A stretch of DNA of 64,000 bases from Atrichornis clamosus (lineage: Eukaryota; Chordata; Aves; Passeriformes; Menuridae): positions 62,001-126,000 of the forward strand of contig WBMZ01002717.1 in the NCBI GenBank assembly GCA_013400975.1, given 5' to 3'. Positions within the stretch are counted from its first letter, which is position 1. Each line of letters begins with the position of its first letter. This document shows, one piece after another, positions 38,572 through 50,600 of the stretch. The notes under the pieces are model-generated. The model did no database searches and was not told the DNA's origin. It saw only the letters and a program-made list of their open reading frames with translations. A program made the position numbers and the translations under genes.

Positions 38572-41500
38572 AATTATCTACTGCAATACGTGCATATTTA
38601 AGCAAAAGTATCCTTCCATTTCAGAGCCTTTTGGATTAACACAACCTTTCTCCTAGCAAGGAAATAAGTGGCTGTTTTTAGCTCAAACGAGTTCTTCACC
38701 CTTGTCGCCAAGCTGACTGCTCAAAAAATGGAAACTGAGAAAGCAGGACAGAGAAGAAAACTGTCTAAGCCTATACCACAATTGAAAAATAACTCCTGGA
38801 TATGTATCTTCTGTGTCAGTGCCCCAAGAAAGATTCTGTTAGGAAATGAACTCTAGATTTGCTAGCTACGTACTGGCTAAAAATCCTTTAGAGAAGACAT
38901 CAGCAAATGCATATTGTCTGCTAATAAACACAAACCAGCAGTGATGTTTGAAAGTAAAGGAGTTGCACTTATTCATTTACAATTCAGTTGGAAGCTGATT
39001 GTTATTTCCTTCCTAAAACCAAAGGCACTTTTCTTTTGAAGAAGAAACAGTTTTAAAAAGCAAACATATGAATAACTTCCCTATGTTTAATTGTAATGAT
39101 TGCTTCTCTCAGCAAGGTCATTCATTAACTGCAGCACTGTGATTACTGCCTCTTTTTATTGCAGGAGTTGCCCAAGACTTGATATTCTATTACAGCATTG
39201 TTGAGTAGTAGAAGTTGGACACAGGTTCAGGCAAACAATGTGGTCATTTAACCACCACAAAAACGAATTGCTGCTTCTACCCTGCTTGCAATAACTGATT
39301 ATCTCAGTAGGCATTTTCTATATGGAGATTAGTGGCTTTAAATTTACATATAATCATTAAAATCTAATTGGTGTCATCTTTCCTTGGAGCAGACAAGTTA
39401 TCTAATATACTAGTAATTACTGCTTAAAACTTACATTATCCCAGGCTATTTTAAATGTAAAGGAAGAAGTAATGTTACAACAATCACAATCTTAAAAGAC
39501 AGAAAGTTACAAAATATGGCCACTGGAGAGGAGCAGAATTCCCATGCAATATATTCTGAATAGGCAGTGTTGAGGAGCTGGGGATGGCTCTTTCTATGAC
39601 GCACAGGTCTGCAAAGCTTGATAACATTAGCCTCAACATTTGAGGCAGTACTGTCACGTTGATATAGTGCTGCCTGCGAGCAAATAACCCTGACAGACCC
39701 TACCCAACACCATCCATGACACAGTCAATCTGTAAATAAATGCAAGCTGACTACCTTCTTCCTAAAAAAGCCAGCTCAGAATACTGCTTACCAAATATTT
39801 GAGAAGTCATGCTGATGTATTCAGGCAGACATGTTTCAAAAAATATGAGTTTCTTGGACTGTTCAGCAAAAGAGATTAGGTTACACTTTCAAAAAAAAAA
39901 GTTTACCTTTCAAGATGCCTTTAGAATTGCAGAATTTAACACACAAAAGCCTACTTAAGAATCAAAAGCACTTAAGTATTTACACTGCTACCAGGACTGA
40001 GTGGTGAAGAGTATATAGAAATTCATCACATAAATGTCATGAACAGATATGAGCCACAAGACACCCACCAACATCAAAACACCAGATAGTTTTAGGGAAT
40101 ATGCATAAATTTCAGAATAAGGCCCTTTATTAAAAGGCACCGTTCTCTGACAGACACTTTTGCTGGGACTATCTTAAATCAGACTCCAGGTGGATGCAAG
40201 GATCCAAAAATACAAGATGAGAATGTTTTTCTATTACCCAAGCATTTAATAATAAACAAAAATAAAAATTCTTTCTATAGAAACAGATTTTGGGAATTCA
40301 TTTTTCTCTAGCTTTCATCTCTCATTGCTGCTCTGGGCCTAGATTAGTATTTGCAACAATCAAAATCTGTATGCAAAAATATCACACTATTTCTCTTTGC
40401 AAATTACTTTGGCTGCCCTGTTCTCTGAACACTGTCGTTTTTAGCATGCTTTTAACACATACTTTTCCCCTAAAAGCTGTTAAAAGGCCTCAGCTCTGTT
40501 AATGCAGGCATCCCTTTATCTGACACCAATGATTTTTACCAGGTCACTGGTTTAATGCCTTTAAGCCCTTTATAAATTAATCATCAGTGCAGCCAAATGA
40601 TTTTGTCAACTTCCTAACAGTATCTGCAGTTTTGAATAACTGGCTTCCAATGGAAGATCTGCAATGAAAACCCTTCAGCAATTTTTAAATCTCCTTCTGT
40701 GCATGGGAGCTAAGGACTGCACAAGGAGCACGCTGCTATTGTTACAAAGCCATATCCCACACTTACAGATGGCAGGGATTGACAAAGGCAGGGAGGGGGG
40801 ATGGAATTACATCAGGGCAATTGAGGCATTTTTATTTCTTAGGAGTTAAACACCCACTCCGGTCTGTCTCCCCGACCAAATCCAGAAAACCATTTCAACA
40901 GGAGATAGTCCCTGCAGACCTCAACTAGCCATGTGCATTTTTAACATTAGGCATTGTTTCAGTGCTTGTTGGATCAGGCTACAGCCCTAGTTCCTGGATG
41001 AAAAGGTAAAAGCATACTGTACAAAAATGTTACTCACTTGTACAAGCACTTATAACATTATACATCTTTGTCTATTCAACACTCATTCAAAAAAAAGAGA
41101 GGCAACATTAAGTAACAGAATTTCAGTCTCTCTTCCAAAAATCAAATTCCTTCCTAAAAGAATTAGAACTCTTAATCCTGTTACAAAAGCAGTCCATGTG
41201 GGCCTAAAATCACTTATAAAACAGTGCTTAGATTAAGCAAATTTATATTATTGATGGTTCTCATGACCTGTGAAAAACTTCTGGAGAGAAGGACAATTCC
41301 AATTACTAAACCATTCAGAAACCTTAATAGGATCTGCTTTCCTCCTTAGAGTACTATAGGATTTGGGGAGCCAGCCTTAAACAACGCCTGCAAAAGATGT
41401 CAGTGTGGAAGACGTACGGAACGCAGTGATCTGAAAACACTTCTATTTGGGTCAGGAATTACCAGAGTGAGCGGCAGATTTCCAGTCCTTGGCAATGCTG

Positions 41501-41671
41501 CAGCTCCCCGAGGAGGACAGGGCGTGGCCAGGCTGGCTGAGTGACCTTGATACACTGAGCTGGTCAGGAGTCAGAATCACAACACCATGCTCCGGGGAAG
41601 TTGTGATGTTATCAAAGCAAAACAACAGGAGAAATATTGCCAGAGGCACTGCTACAACAATCAGAATGTGT

Positions 41672-41683
41672 GGGGGGGGGGGG
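41672..41683 (+). repeat. Run of 12 G
   Basis: An uninterrupted stretch of 12 G follows AATGTGT and is followed by CAG. Long G runs are rare in this AT-rich window. The run could vary in length, could form G-quadruplex-like structures between strands, and is a common place for sequencing error. Confidence 0.9.
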
Positions 41684-42723
41684 CAGAAATTAAAGAAACA
41701 GGAGAAGTAGTTGGGAAAGAGGATCATGACAGGGGATGAGTAACCAGCAGGTCAAAGGGAAAGAACTATGTGGAGGTATACAATCTACTTTATAAAAATA
41801 GCTACCCTGTTCTGTTCACAACATTCTTGAAAGTCAGGCATGATACAGTTAAGGCACCAAGGAACTGTGCACGGATTAAAATATTGTATGTTACAGTTGT
41901 GCTGAACAAGTAATTAATTACTTCTTCCTTATAGCAACTAGAAATCACTGGAGGTAGAACTGTGTGTAAAAAAGATTCTGACCAGAGAGAGACTGTATTT
42001 ATTTCCCAAAATGAAATGTAATGTCTGGAGTTATATGCAAGTATCTAAGGCAATTCTTAAGATACATATTCCTTTTTATTCCTCTCACTCTTTGCCATTG
42101 TCCATTCCTGTACCAACACAATTTCAAAATAAATGGGAGACTGAAGGCATTCACAAATAGTATCAGCAAGTAAAGATTTTTCTATTCAGGACACTTATGC
42201 TGAAACCTCAAAATTGGAGAGGAGAAAGGGAGGGTCATCTCATTGCTTTGACTTGCCTTAGAGTAGCTGTAGTCCTCATTCTTTGTTGGAAACATGAACC
42301 CCACAGTACTTGTCACCGGGCTAAAGAGAAAATGTTTGGTTCACAGGATTGTAATTTTAGCGTTAAAACTGCTTGCTGGCAATTTCTAGCATTTGTAGCT
42401 GTTGCTGCCAGCAAGTGCTAACAATCAACAGGAGCCAGATTCCAGCTAAACCTGTCAGCACTACAGGTTTTGGCAAACATTTCACAGATAATGTTTTGAT
42501 GCCTCTGTGCTCACTTGCAGTCCAGTTAGATTAGAGATCACAGGTTGAAGTACATCCCACTATTGTGCTCTTTACAATGATTACCCTCTGCTACTCTTTG
42601 AAATGAAGGAGACCAGCACTGGCTTCCTAACAGGGATTTCAAAAGTAGCATACATTCTGTATAACCTTGCAGATGAATTGCACCCATCTCCATGCCAATT
42701 TCTACAGAACAGTCACACATAAG

Positions 42724-42780
42724 AGTTTGAATTAGGTGGCCTCTGAGTTCCCTTCCAACTCAAACTGTATTATGATATGT
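42724..42780 (+). mobile_element. CR1 LINE 3' end fragment
   Basis: About 57 bases match the extreme 3' end of the avian CR1 retrotransposon in order: GTTTGAATTAGGTGGCC (normally GATTAGATGACC), CCCTTCCAACTCAAAC, then GTATTATGATATG in place of the ATTCTATGAT-type tail. The element lies in the plus orientation. Only the tail is recognisable, as expected for the extreme 5' truncation typical of CR1 copies, and several substitutions show that it is old. No reverse transcriptase remnant is visible upstream. Confidence 0.75.
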
Positions 42781-45639
42781 AGAAGAAATGCCATGAACCT
42801 TAGTATCCACTCAGTGAGGTTAGGTATTTTTCCTTTAGAGAAATCCAAACCATATATTCACAAGCAAGTGAGCAGTAATATTTATTTAAACAGATATGAG
42901 AAAAACAGAAGCTTATCTATAGACTATAAATGTCTGCTTTTTTTTTTTAACATTTAAACCTTCTGGATGCAAATGTAGCATTATGAAGAAAACAAGTTAT
43001 GCAAATATTTTCCAGAACAGTAAGATTTTCTAGCTATTGAATAAATAATTTCAGGGTGTCCATCAAACATGGGATACACTTCAGCAGGCTTGCAGTCTCC
43101 ACAGAAGAGCTTCACACTCTCAACCACATTCCTAGTTAAGCTTCAAACCAAAAAGTACAACAAATAAACTTTTTCCCAGATCCATGCTTTCCTTCGCACA
43201 GCATCCCTATTTCAGTGTTGAAAACAGTAAAAAAAAAAAATCTAAGTGCAAAAATCCCCCTGAAAGATATATTAAAGGCATTTTGAATGAATCTGGGCAG
43301 AACCTTTAAACCTGCTCCCCTTTATAAGTACAATGTTTAAATCTGGTGTACATCTGAAAGGCTGCAACTCAGCAATTATGTTAGTTTAGAATTTTCTCAC
43401 CAAAAGAGTTGTATCACTCTCAGAATCACTGTCAGACTTACACCAATATACCACTGTGTTCACTACCTCACCTATGCAAAAACAAAGAAACATGGAAATA
43501 TTTGTATACATGGCAGTTGTGTTCTTAGAGGATGGGGAGTGCTAGGGAGGGAACCTCTTTACCCTGGCCGTGTAGAAAACAACGTTTGTTCAGACAACCC
43601 TACAGGCAGGCTGGAACTGCAGGCTCCTGCTGAGCACAAGCCAAGCTCTGGCTACACACTGACGAGCTGCTCCTGGCAGGCCGAGACTGCCCTGCACAAC
43701 TAGCAGCAAAGGCTCCGGGCAGACCAGCCACAGCAGGAATGACGGACACTCCACGTTAACCTGCCCAAGGTGAACTCCCCAGTTGTCCCTAAGGCATTCA
43801 GCCTGTTTGGGCAGCACCACTCATGCACTGTAACTGCCACTATCTCAAATGAGAGTTGCAGTTTCAGAGTAACTTTTAAGTTAATGGAACAAACCCATTA
43901 AGTTTGCATTTTTAGCTCTAGTTTCTTGTATCTGTTCACCAGAGACTCCTTTTCCAGTGGGTATGTGAACAGCATAACGTGCTATTTGGCAGAGTAAGTT
44001 GTGTCCTATCACTCTGCAGCGTTGTTGAATTCACAGAGCTCCAGTCTTAGATTGTGCATAGGGTTTCTTGATGAAATGGGTTTCTGCAGAAGGGCACAGT
44101 AGAAATTCAAATCAAATTTAAATGGAGAAATATCCTAAAAAGGGCTCATCCTCAATCTAGCCTTTTATTCTCCCTCCTCACCTCCAGTCTTGGAGTCTCA
44201 GCTTCTTGTGGCCTTTCTTGTCAGACTGACTTCGCCTACTGCAAGTCTCTCACATATTTCCTGCCTGACTTCACCCCAGAGGAAAGGCATTAATATATTG
44301 AACTCTGGCCCCATAAATGTTCCCACTGGAACATGTTTTGTACAGGAATATGCCCCATTGTGACAGCAGCTGAAAATCTCAGACCAGAAAATGAAACAGA
44401 TTTTCAAAAAAGTAAAATAATATGTAGTTAACGTTTATAGCAGCTTATCAAGGTATGCGGCAGGCTTCCAGCACTCATCATGTCTCAAATAAAAAACTGA
44501 AGATTAAAGATCAGCAATCATTTTAGCTAGTGGGCATGATACTGGAGCTACCTGTGAAATATTCCCACATATTATTTGAGGTCAGCAAGTAAGATTCCTC
44601 CTAACTGTACAGACAAGATTATCAGCCTGTAATAATAAAGACACCTTCAATTATGGCAGCATGGCTTCACAGATTTCCACAGGAGAAGACTACCATTTGT
44701 GTTTTGGCTGCTGAGAAATCTATATTTTTCAGTAGAAGGACAGAGTTTTGTGGCTTCATCAATATTCTTTGGACAAATCCTGTCCAAGACTGCCTTAGGA
44801 AAAAGCAACAAAAATCTAAGACTAAAGTCTAGATAGATTACTAACAAGACATTCCCAGGATATGAAGTACAAAAAGTATCTTGTTTGCAAACCAGCAACC
44901 ACAGCCAAAATAAAAGGACAATAAGGTGGCTGGAGTTAACAAAGTGATAAAAGTCATTATCTCTCTAGTGATGCCAGCAGTACCATTCAGGCAGAAAATA
45001 ATTAAGTATCTCTTATTTTACCTGGTTATATTTGATAGGGGTCCTAACTTTTTAGGTCATGCAGTTACATCCAAACAAATAAAATCTCTTAAACAGTTTT
45101 ACCTGGTACAAACAGTAATTTCATGTACCCTGATTCAACACACTCTAGGTTCTGATATTAAAAAAAAAAAGAGAGACAAGGTTGCAAACAAAACCCAGAC
45201 TAGAAACATTACAGGTATACATGAGCAGGGAATAAAACTAATAATAAAAGGCATCTTGCCTTTGGTATCACTCAGAAAGGTACCTTCATGTTGTGATAAA
45301 ATGTAAAAAACCTGAATCTTTTTAAAGCTTTGAAGGGTTAAACTTAAATTATCTACATAATCTGAAATGATGCCTGAAGAATGTATTACTCTCCAGAGTA
45401 CTTTTGTTTTCTGACAGCTGCTTAGGCAGCCAAGCTGTGCACTGAATACCCTGATGATGAAGCATTCATGAGCTTAAACTGAAGCACCACTTCACCATAT
45501 ACTTTTGCATTGCTTCCAGTGTGTGTTTTTAGGATGACTTTTTTGTTTTTCAGAAAGATTATAGACAAAAACTTGAAAATTGCAAGGTTTTTAGTTGAAA
45601 AGAACAGCTACCCCAAGGAGGTACTCGGATGGTTTGTGC
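42781..45639. other. Unique noncoding DNA, no gene seen
   Basis: AT-rich sequence with a GC-richer patch at about 43,590-43,800 that holds an open minus-strand frame of 76 codons without recognisable features. Two octamer motifs lie at 42,967-43,006. No repeat family, exon or RNA gene can be supported. Confidence 0.6.
42967..43006 (+). promoter_or_regulatory. Second pair of POU octamers
   Basis: Perfect ATGCAAAT words at 42,967-42,974 and 42,999-43,006, same orientation, 32 bases from start to start, just downstream of the CR1 fragment. This resembles the pair near 15.36 kb. Function is unproven, and chance is a serious alternative because the motif is AT-rich. Confidence 0.2.
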
Positions 45640-46320
45640 CTCACCCCAGGACTCCCATGGCTGTGCCTGTGGGTGAGGGCAGGGAGGTTTGGATTTCAGT
45701 GCTGCTGTCACCTACCCAGGGTGTCTGTTCTGCACACTTACACAGAAACAAACCTCAAGTTCTACGTGAAGGACATCTCCAAGGGAGCCAGGATAAACTT
45801 ACACCACCAGCTCTCTCAGAGTTCAGCCCGTCGCCCTCCTCAGCCGTGGCTGTCAGGCAGTGACAAGGAGGACACTGCTCAGGAGACGTGCCCTCCATCA
45901 AAGCTCCCAGCACTTGTCCCCTCAGAGCCGTGCTGCCAGATCGTGCTCTGCTCGCCCTCACAAATGTCACAGACACGGTGGAACACACGGACAGTTTCCA
46001 CAGCAACAGCATCTTACACAGCCCACAGGGGAGGGCAGAGTACGGCCCCTCCCTGGGGCTCTCCAGATGAGACACTCAAGTGTGAAAGGGCTGCCAAGCG
46101 CCAGCAGGATGCTCATGTTCATTCCCCTCTCCCTTCCCACCTTCTCCCAGCCATGTCACCCCTCAGACCACCAGGTTTAGTTCTCTGTGCTTTCATGTGA
46201 TGCTCTCACCACAATGCCCGTGTGTGCCAGAACTGGACTCTCGTGGGGCAAGGGAAGCATGGCACCACCACAGCCCAGGGCCTGGCTCAGCAGGGTGAGG
46301 GGGCACAGCAGGATTCCAAG
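45640..46320. other. GC-rich, CpG-poor block with chance open frames
   Basis: This is the longest GC-rich segment of the window. It contains the longest open frame, 201 codons on the plus strand at 45,595-46,200. Open frames of 117 and 106 codons (plus, other frames) and 106 codons (minus) overlap it. Several frames being open at once is the mark of stop-poor GC-rich DNA rather than coding. The 201-codon translation shows no domain, membrane segment or repeat that I recognise. CpG pairs are present but well below what the GC content predicts, so this is not a CpG island. An old insertion or a GC-biased conversion tract are possible explanations. Confidence 0.6.
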
Positions 46321-46981
46321 GACAAACACAGTAAAAACAAAACCAGATACAGATAAGAAGAGGAGAAGGGTGTGAAAACAAGGCTTTAGCAGTCAGAACA
46401 CGCTAAGTGTTGACAACAGCATAGTGTGAGCGCTGGTATAGAGAAAACAAGTGGTACCATTTAGGGATAGGCCCAGAAGATACAGACCAAGCTCTATAAA
46501 CAGCCACCTTGCTTCGAAAATACTTGTTCCAAGAGGTGACTGACAATCAAATGGATGCAGGAACAAGGTTTTACACAAACATATGCTAAACCAAGGATTT
46601 CCTGCAATATTCATTTTTCCTTCTCAGCCAGTGACTTATCAAATTCTGAGAAGCCCAAGTTAGTACTGGAAAACTCACCAGCAATCTCCAGAATCTGACT
46701 GTTTATATAACTGCCAGTACTTTTTTTTTTTAATTGGAATGATGTCAAGGAGCATCCCTCACTGGTACAGAGCTATACCAGCACAGACATGGAGCTGGCA
46801 CATGGTGCCAGTCTCCACAACACATCTGTGCTAAGAGGTGCGGCAGAGAAAAGAGCAAGGCAACAAGGGCTAATTGATTTGGACAAATAAATAACTCTCA
46901 GAAGATCATGATGTGTTCCTTCAGAGTTTGTTTATGTTGATAAAATTATGCTGAACTGTTCACTCTGCCTTTCAAGCCAGG

Positions 46982-46998
46982 CAGCTGCTGACTCAGCT
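46982..46998. promoter_or_regulatory. MARE-like site next to an E-box
   Basis: CAGCTG (46,982-46,987) overlaps TGCTGACTCAGCT (46,986-46,998). The latter matches 12 of 13 positions of the MAF recognition element and contains an AP-1 core. Such sites are bound by MAF, NRF2 or AP-1 family dimers. A single motif match is weak evidence of use. Confidence 0.25.
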
Positions 46999-49801
46999 CT
47001 TACTGCAATTTTTAAGTTATGTGTCTTCAGGGTAATTTGCCAATCTAGAAACTAGCAAAGTCATTGCACAATTAGTTTGTGAGATTAAGCTGTCACAGAT
47101 TATAAAGAGAGTCAATCACCAAAGTATTTAAATACATATTTACTCTGTCATACTTTAAGATAGTTTGATATGCAGGAGGGCCATTTCCTTATTTCCTGCT
47201 TCAATTTTGTGTTACCTAAAATAAACCAGAAACTTGGTATCTGATACAAAACAAACCAGAAGACTGAAACAAAACAGGTGTATTGTGTTCTCCAATAAAG
47301 CATCCCACGGGATTCCTGTAAGCTTCATTAGGCATATTTTTGAAAGGAAGGTGGACTAATAGGAAAATGTGTAGCTTATTTCAGTAAAATCAATAGGCAA
47401 GGCAGAATACAGCAACAAATTCAGTATGACAATGTAACTGAAATATTTATTATTATTAACTTGGAAAAAGAGATAACTTTCTCTTTTAATATTAAAAATT
47501 CTATATTCATATGGCACTATGATTTGACCTCAGTCTCATGCAAAAGTACACAATCCCTGCAATATGAAGAAAAGCTCTTTACACAGACCAAATTTTCCTT
47601 ATATATCTCATAGTTTAACTTATAGGTAGCTCCATACCCAGTGTGTCCATCCAGTTGAACCACCAACATACAGGGAGCACAGGCAGAACTGTAACTAGCC
47701 AAAATCAGATCTGAGAAAGGAAAACCATATAGAAACTCACTGCTGGAGAATTTGAGTCCTAAGGGCCCCAGTCCTACAACTGAACCCACTATCTGATGAC
47801 CATAAATCTCAATAACCCAGTCGGAAGCACCTCTCCACCACCCCTGAGGTCAATGCTATAAGAGCTGGATGAGACCCCAACAGTAGCAAACCACTAAGAA
47901 TAGAGCAGTCAAGCTTCAAAGACACTACAATTTCAACTATCTTATTTAGACTTCTATGGTTAATGTCCAGTGCTATTGATCTTAATAATAGGAATGTTCA
48001 ATCATTTTCTAGTCAAATACAAGCTTCTGAAATTTCACTGCATCAATTTAAGCCTCTTTCCCAGTTTACACTGATCTGGTCTACAGATTTTTAGTACTGC
48101 TGAGCTCTAATAAACAGTTGTTGTAGTCTATTCCTTATAGCCACCTCATTTCAGCAGGAAGAGAAATTCCCCTTTTTCATATTGTGTAAAAAAAAATTTT
48201 ATTATGTTTTCACTAAAAGTAAAATTGCATAACTAACCTCAGGCAATGAACCAGAAGATTAGTGAAAAAAATATTTTGGAAAAAGTATATTGATATTAAG
48301 ACAGGAAACATTTGTAGCTCTGACAGAACTTATTGATGTAGAAAAGCGAGACAGACCAAATTAAGAAGGATATTATTCGAAAGGGGAGGGTCACTGCAAG
48401 AAATCAGCAGACGGGAGAAGTAGAAAGGAAAGGCAAAAGGAACATATGCCTTTTGGATTTACTGATCCATGTTTTTCTACACAGCCCATAAAATATTCTC
48501 CCTAGTAGACCTTTTACAGTGGTGGAATGAGATCAATCTTCTTTAACATAAAACAGAACTGCATTTAGTGTACATTTTAAATAGTAATTGACTTTGAGAT
48601 CATTTGGGGAAATGAACTAAATTTCATTAAAGATGATAGTATCTTTAACCAAGAGGCCACAGAAATGATGGGCTGACATGGGCAGTAAGTATGCACACCA
48701 GAGATAACAACCACCCTTGCAGGAGGCAAATTGATTTTCTGCTTCTGTGGAGCCTAACAAATGGTTTCTATCATATGCTTTGTTCCCAAATCACTCTCAA
48801 ACCAACTAGCATGTTTGTCAGATTTACTTGTTCCCCTTAAAAACAGAAGTAGAAAAAGTAGATGTTTGTCTTTCAAATCTAGCATCATCTTATTAGATCT
48901 CTAAAAGCACAGCAGCTGCTAACTACTGTGCTAGGAAGTTTCCCTTCATCCCCATCATAACAAAAGCAGTTTCTAAAGATATTGTCAAGCATAATGTGAT
49001 TATTAGAAATGATTGACTGGCTTTCCGTCCTCTTACGATTTACTCGCTCCTGATTTATTATTTACGCAACCTTACACATACAATAAGGGTAGACAGATCC
49101 AGCACAGGATTGACAAAATATCATTTCTTTCCTATTTGCTGAGCTAGCTCTTTTGGTAAGAGCTGTCCCACTAATATATAGCTGAAGCATGCTGGCATAA
49201 GTTCCTGCTTGTATCGTCATGTGCTGTGTAGGTATTTGCTATATTTAAAGCAGATTACTGTCCATAGGAAAAATAATTCATTTGGATCCAGTAGAAACGC
49301 ACTAAGGTGTACAGCACACTTGTCAGAGAGATTAATGTAGACCTCAGTAATAAGATTCACCTCAGCACTAGGGTTAAGCTCCATCTCAGCCTCCCTGCCG
49401 ACACACCAAGAAAGCCACAGCAGCAGAACACACCCACAACACTTCCCCACACCAACACCAGCAAAAGCCACACACAGCCCAGACAAAACCAGTTAGGCCC
49501 CCGGGTGACCCCACTTGCTCTGCCAAGGTTTAGGCAATATCTCTGAGTTACTATCAGGACTGTTCAACTAGGTAGTGCCCAGAAGACAAGACAGTGACCA
49601 ACATATTTTCCTACCCCAAACAAATGGGAGAGAGACCCAGGCAGGCACCAGCTAAGAGCTGGGGAGGCCCAGACCCACAGGTTTTTCAGTACTTTCTTCC
49701 AATTAGTTATAGCTCCAGGGATTTCACCCCAAAACATTAAATATGCAATATATGTATCACCTCTCACAATAACAAAAGACAAAAATCATTCTTGGACTTA
49801 C

Positions 49802-49847
49802 CTGCAGCTCTGTATTCTGATTTATCTAATATATTACTCCTAAACAA
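49802..49847 (-). other. Short exon-like segment (candidate only)
   Basis: On the minus strand a strong polypyrimidine tract and acceptor (CTCTATTTTTCTTTAG) is followed by 46 bases and then a near-perfect donor, GCAG|GTAAGTCC. One reading frame is open through the 46 bases and the other two contain stops. Length is not a multiple of three. The paired high-quality splice sites are the best in the window by eye. It could be an exon of a long noncoding RNA, a small coding exon or chance. It lies just inside the region whose base skew fits minus-strand transcription. Confidence 0.2.
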
Positions 49848-49953
49848 CTAAAGAAAAATAGAGCTAGGACAAGGCATAAGTACACTCCTTCTAGGCAGCT
49901 ACCTAGTAGAATGTCTTAACAAGGCAGGCTGAATTTAAACCTACTTGATCACC

Positions 49954-49973
49954 AAAAAAAAAAAAAAAAAAAA
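49954..49973 (+). repeat. Run of 20 A
   Basis: Twenty consecutive A, followed by CAAACCAACCAAAAA. No retrotransposed gene or LINE is recognisable upstream, so this is treated as a simple repeat rather than a retroposon tail. Confidence 0.9.
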
Positions 49974-50600
49974 CAAACCAACCAAAAACTCACAGCAATC
50001 AGCTACACAGCTGCCACACTCACAAAGGTGTTAACCCCTCCTCTAGCACAGCTGATTCTGCAAGCACAAATTACCACCATCTTCTTCTCCCATCAAAACC
50101 TGCAGCCCTCAAATAGCAACTGTATTTGGAACAGTTTTTCAAATTTCCCAAGTATAAATTCAATCATCTATAGCATAATTGCATCACTTGGAGTAACTCT
50201 GAACACATCCCAGACTGTCTGATTAGGCAGTCCCGAAAGTTGTTAAACCAGTCTTGGATCAAAAGTCAGTTTCTCAGCCAGGTGTGCTCTAAGTGAATAC
50301 GCTAAATGGGATTACAGGGAGTAAAACACAGACAAACAGAGTTTGTAGGTGTTCTGTACCTCTTCAAGACATCTGATTCCTGCGAGCACCCAGGAACACC
50401 AAACTGCTGTGCTTTAACAGTAATTTGAGCTGAGAACAGAGAATGAAGTTTCTTTAGTTCATTACTCCCTATGACAAGAACAGGTTTTGCTAATGTAAAG
50501 TTTAAAAATAGGGAAGTCGCAAATTTCCCCTAGTAGAAGCTATTAAAATGAAATAGTGCTTAAATAGACAATGAATCCCCCGTTGCTTGGAGAATTTAAA

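Larger units (their letters stand above)
31839..42723. other. Unique noncoding DNA, no gene seen
   Basis: AT-rich noncoding sequence. Listed separately are a purine run, a hairpin, a 21-bp-period duplication and a run of 12 G. A plus-strand exon-like segment at 32,152-32,211 is discussed in the findings. Open frames such as 34,103-34,351 (82 codons) have no recognisable domain. A site resembling part of a CTCF motif (GAGCAGGTGGC, near 37,420) is not convincing. Confidence 0.65.
46321..50600. other. Unique noncoding DNA with one exon-like segment
   Basis: AT-rich sequence, with C over G and A over T on the plus strand in most lines counted. It includes a run of 11 T at 46,721-46,731, an AC-rich stretch at about 49,380-49,500 and the minus-strand exon-like segment at 49,802-49,847. 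No protein-coding gene is recognised. Confidence 0.6.

Noticed and set aside
38730..38760. Possible minus-strand MIR (GGAAACTGAG word)
   Set aside because: The next expected MIR blocks are absent, so a single word is not enough.
45595..46200. 201-codon open frame as a protein-coding gene
   Set aside because: Overlapping frames on both strands are open too, the block is GC-rich and stop-poor, and no domain or splice structure is recognisable.
49954..49973. Run of 20 A as the tail of a processed pseudogene
   Set aside because: No gene-like sequence upstream and no flanking target duplication seen.
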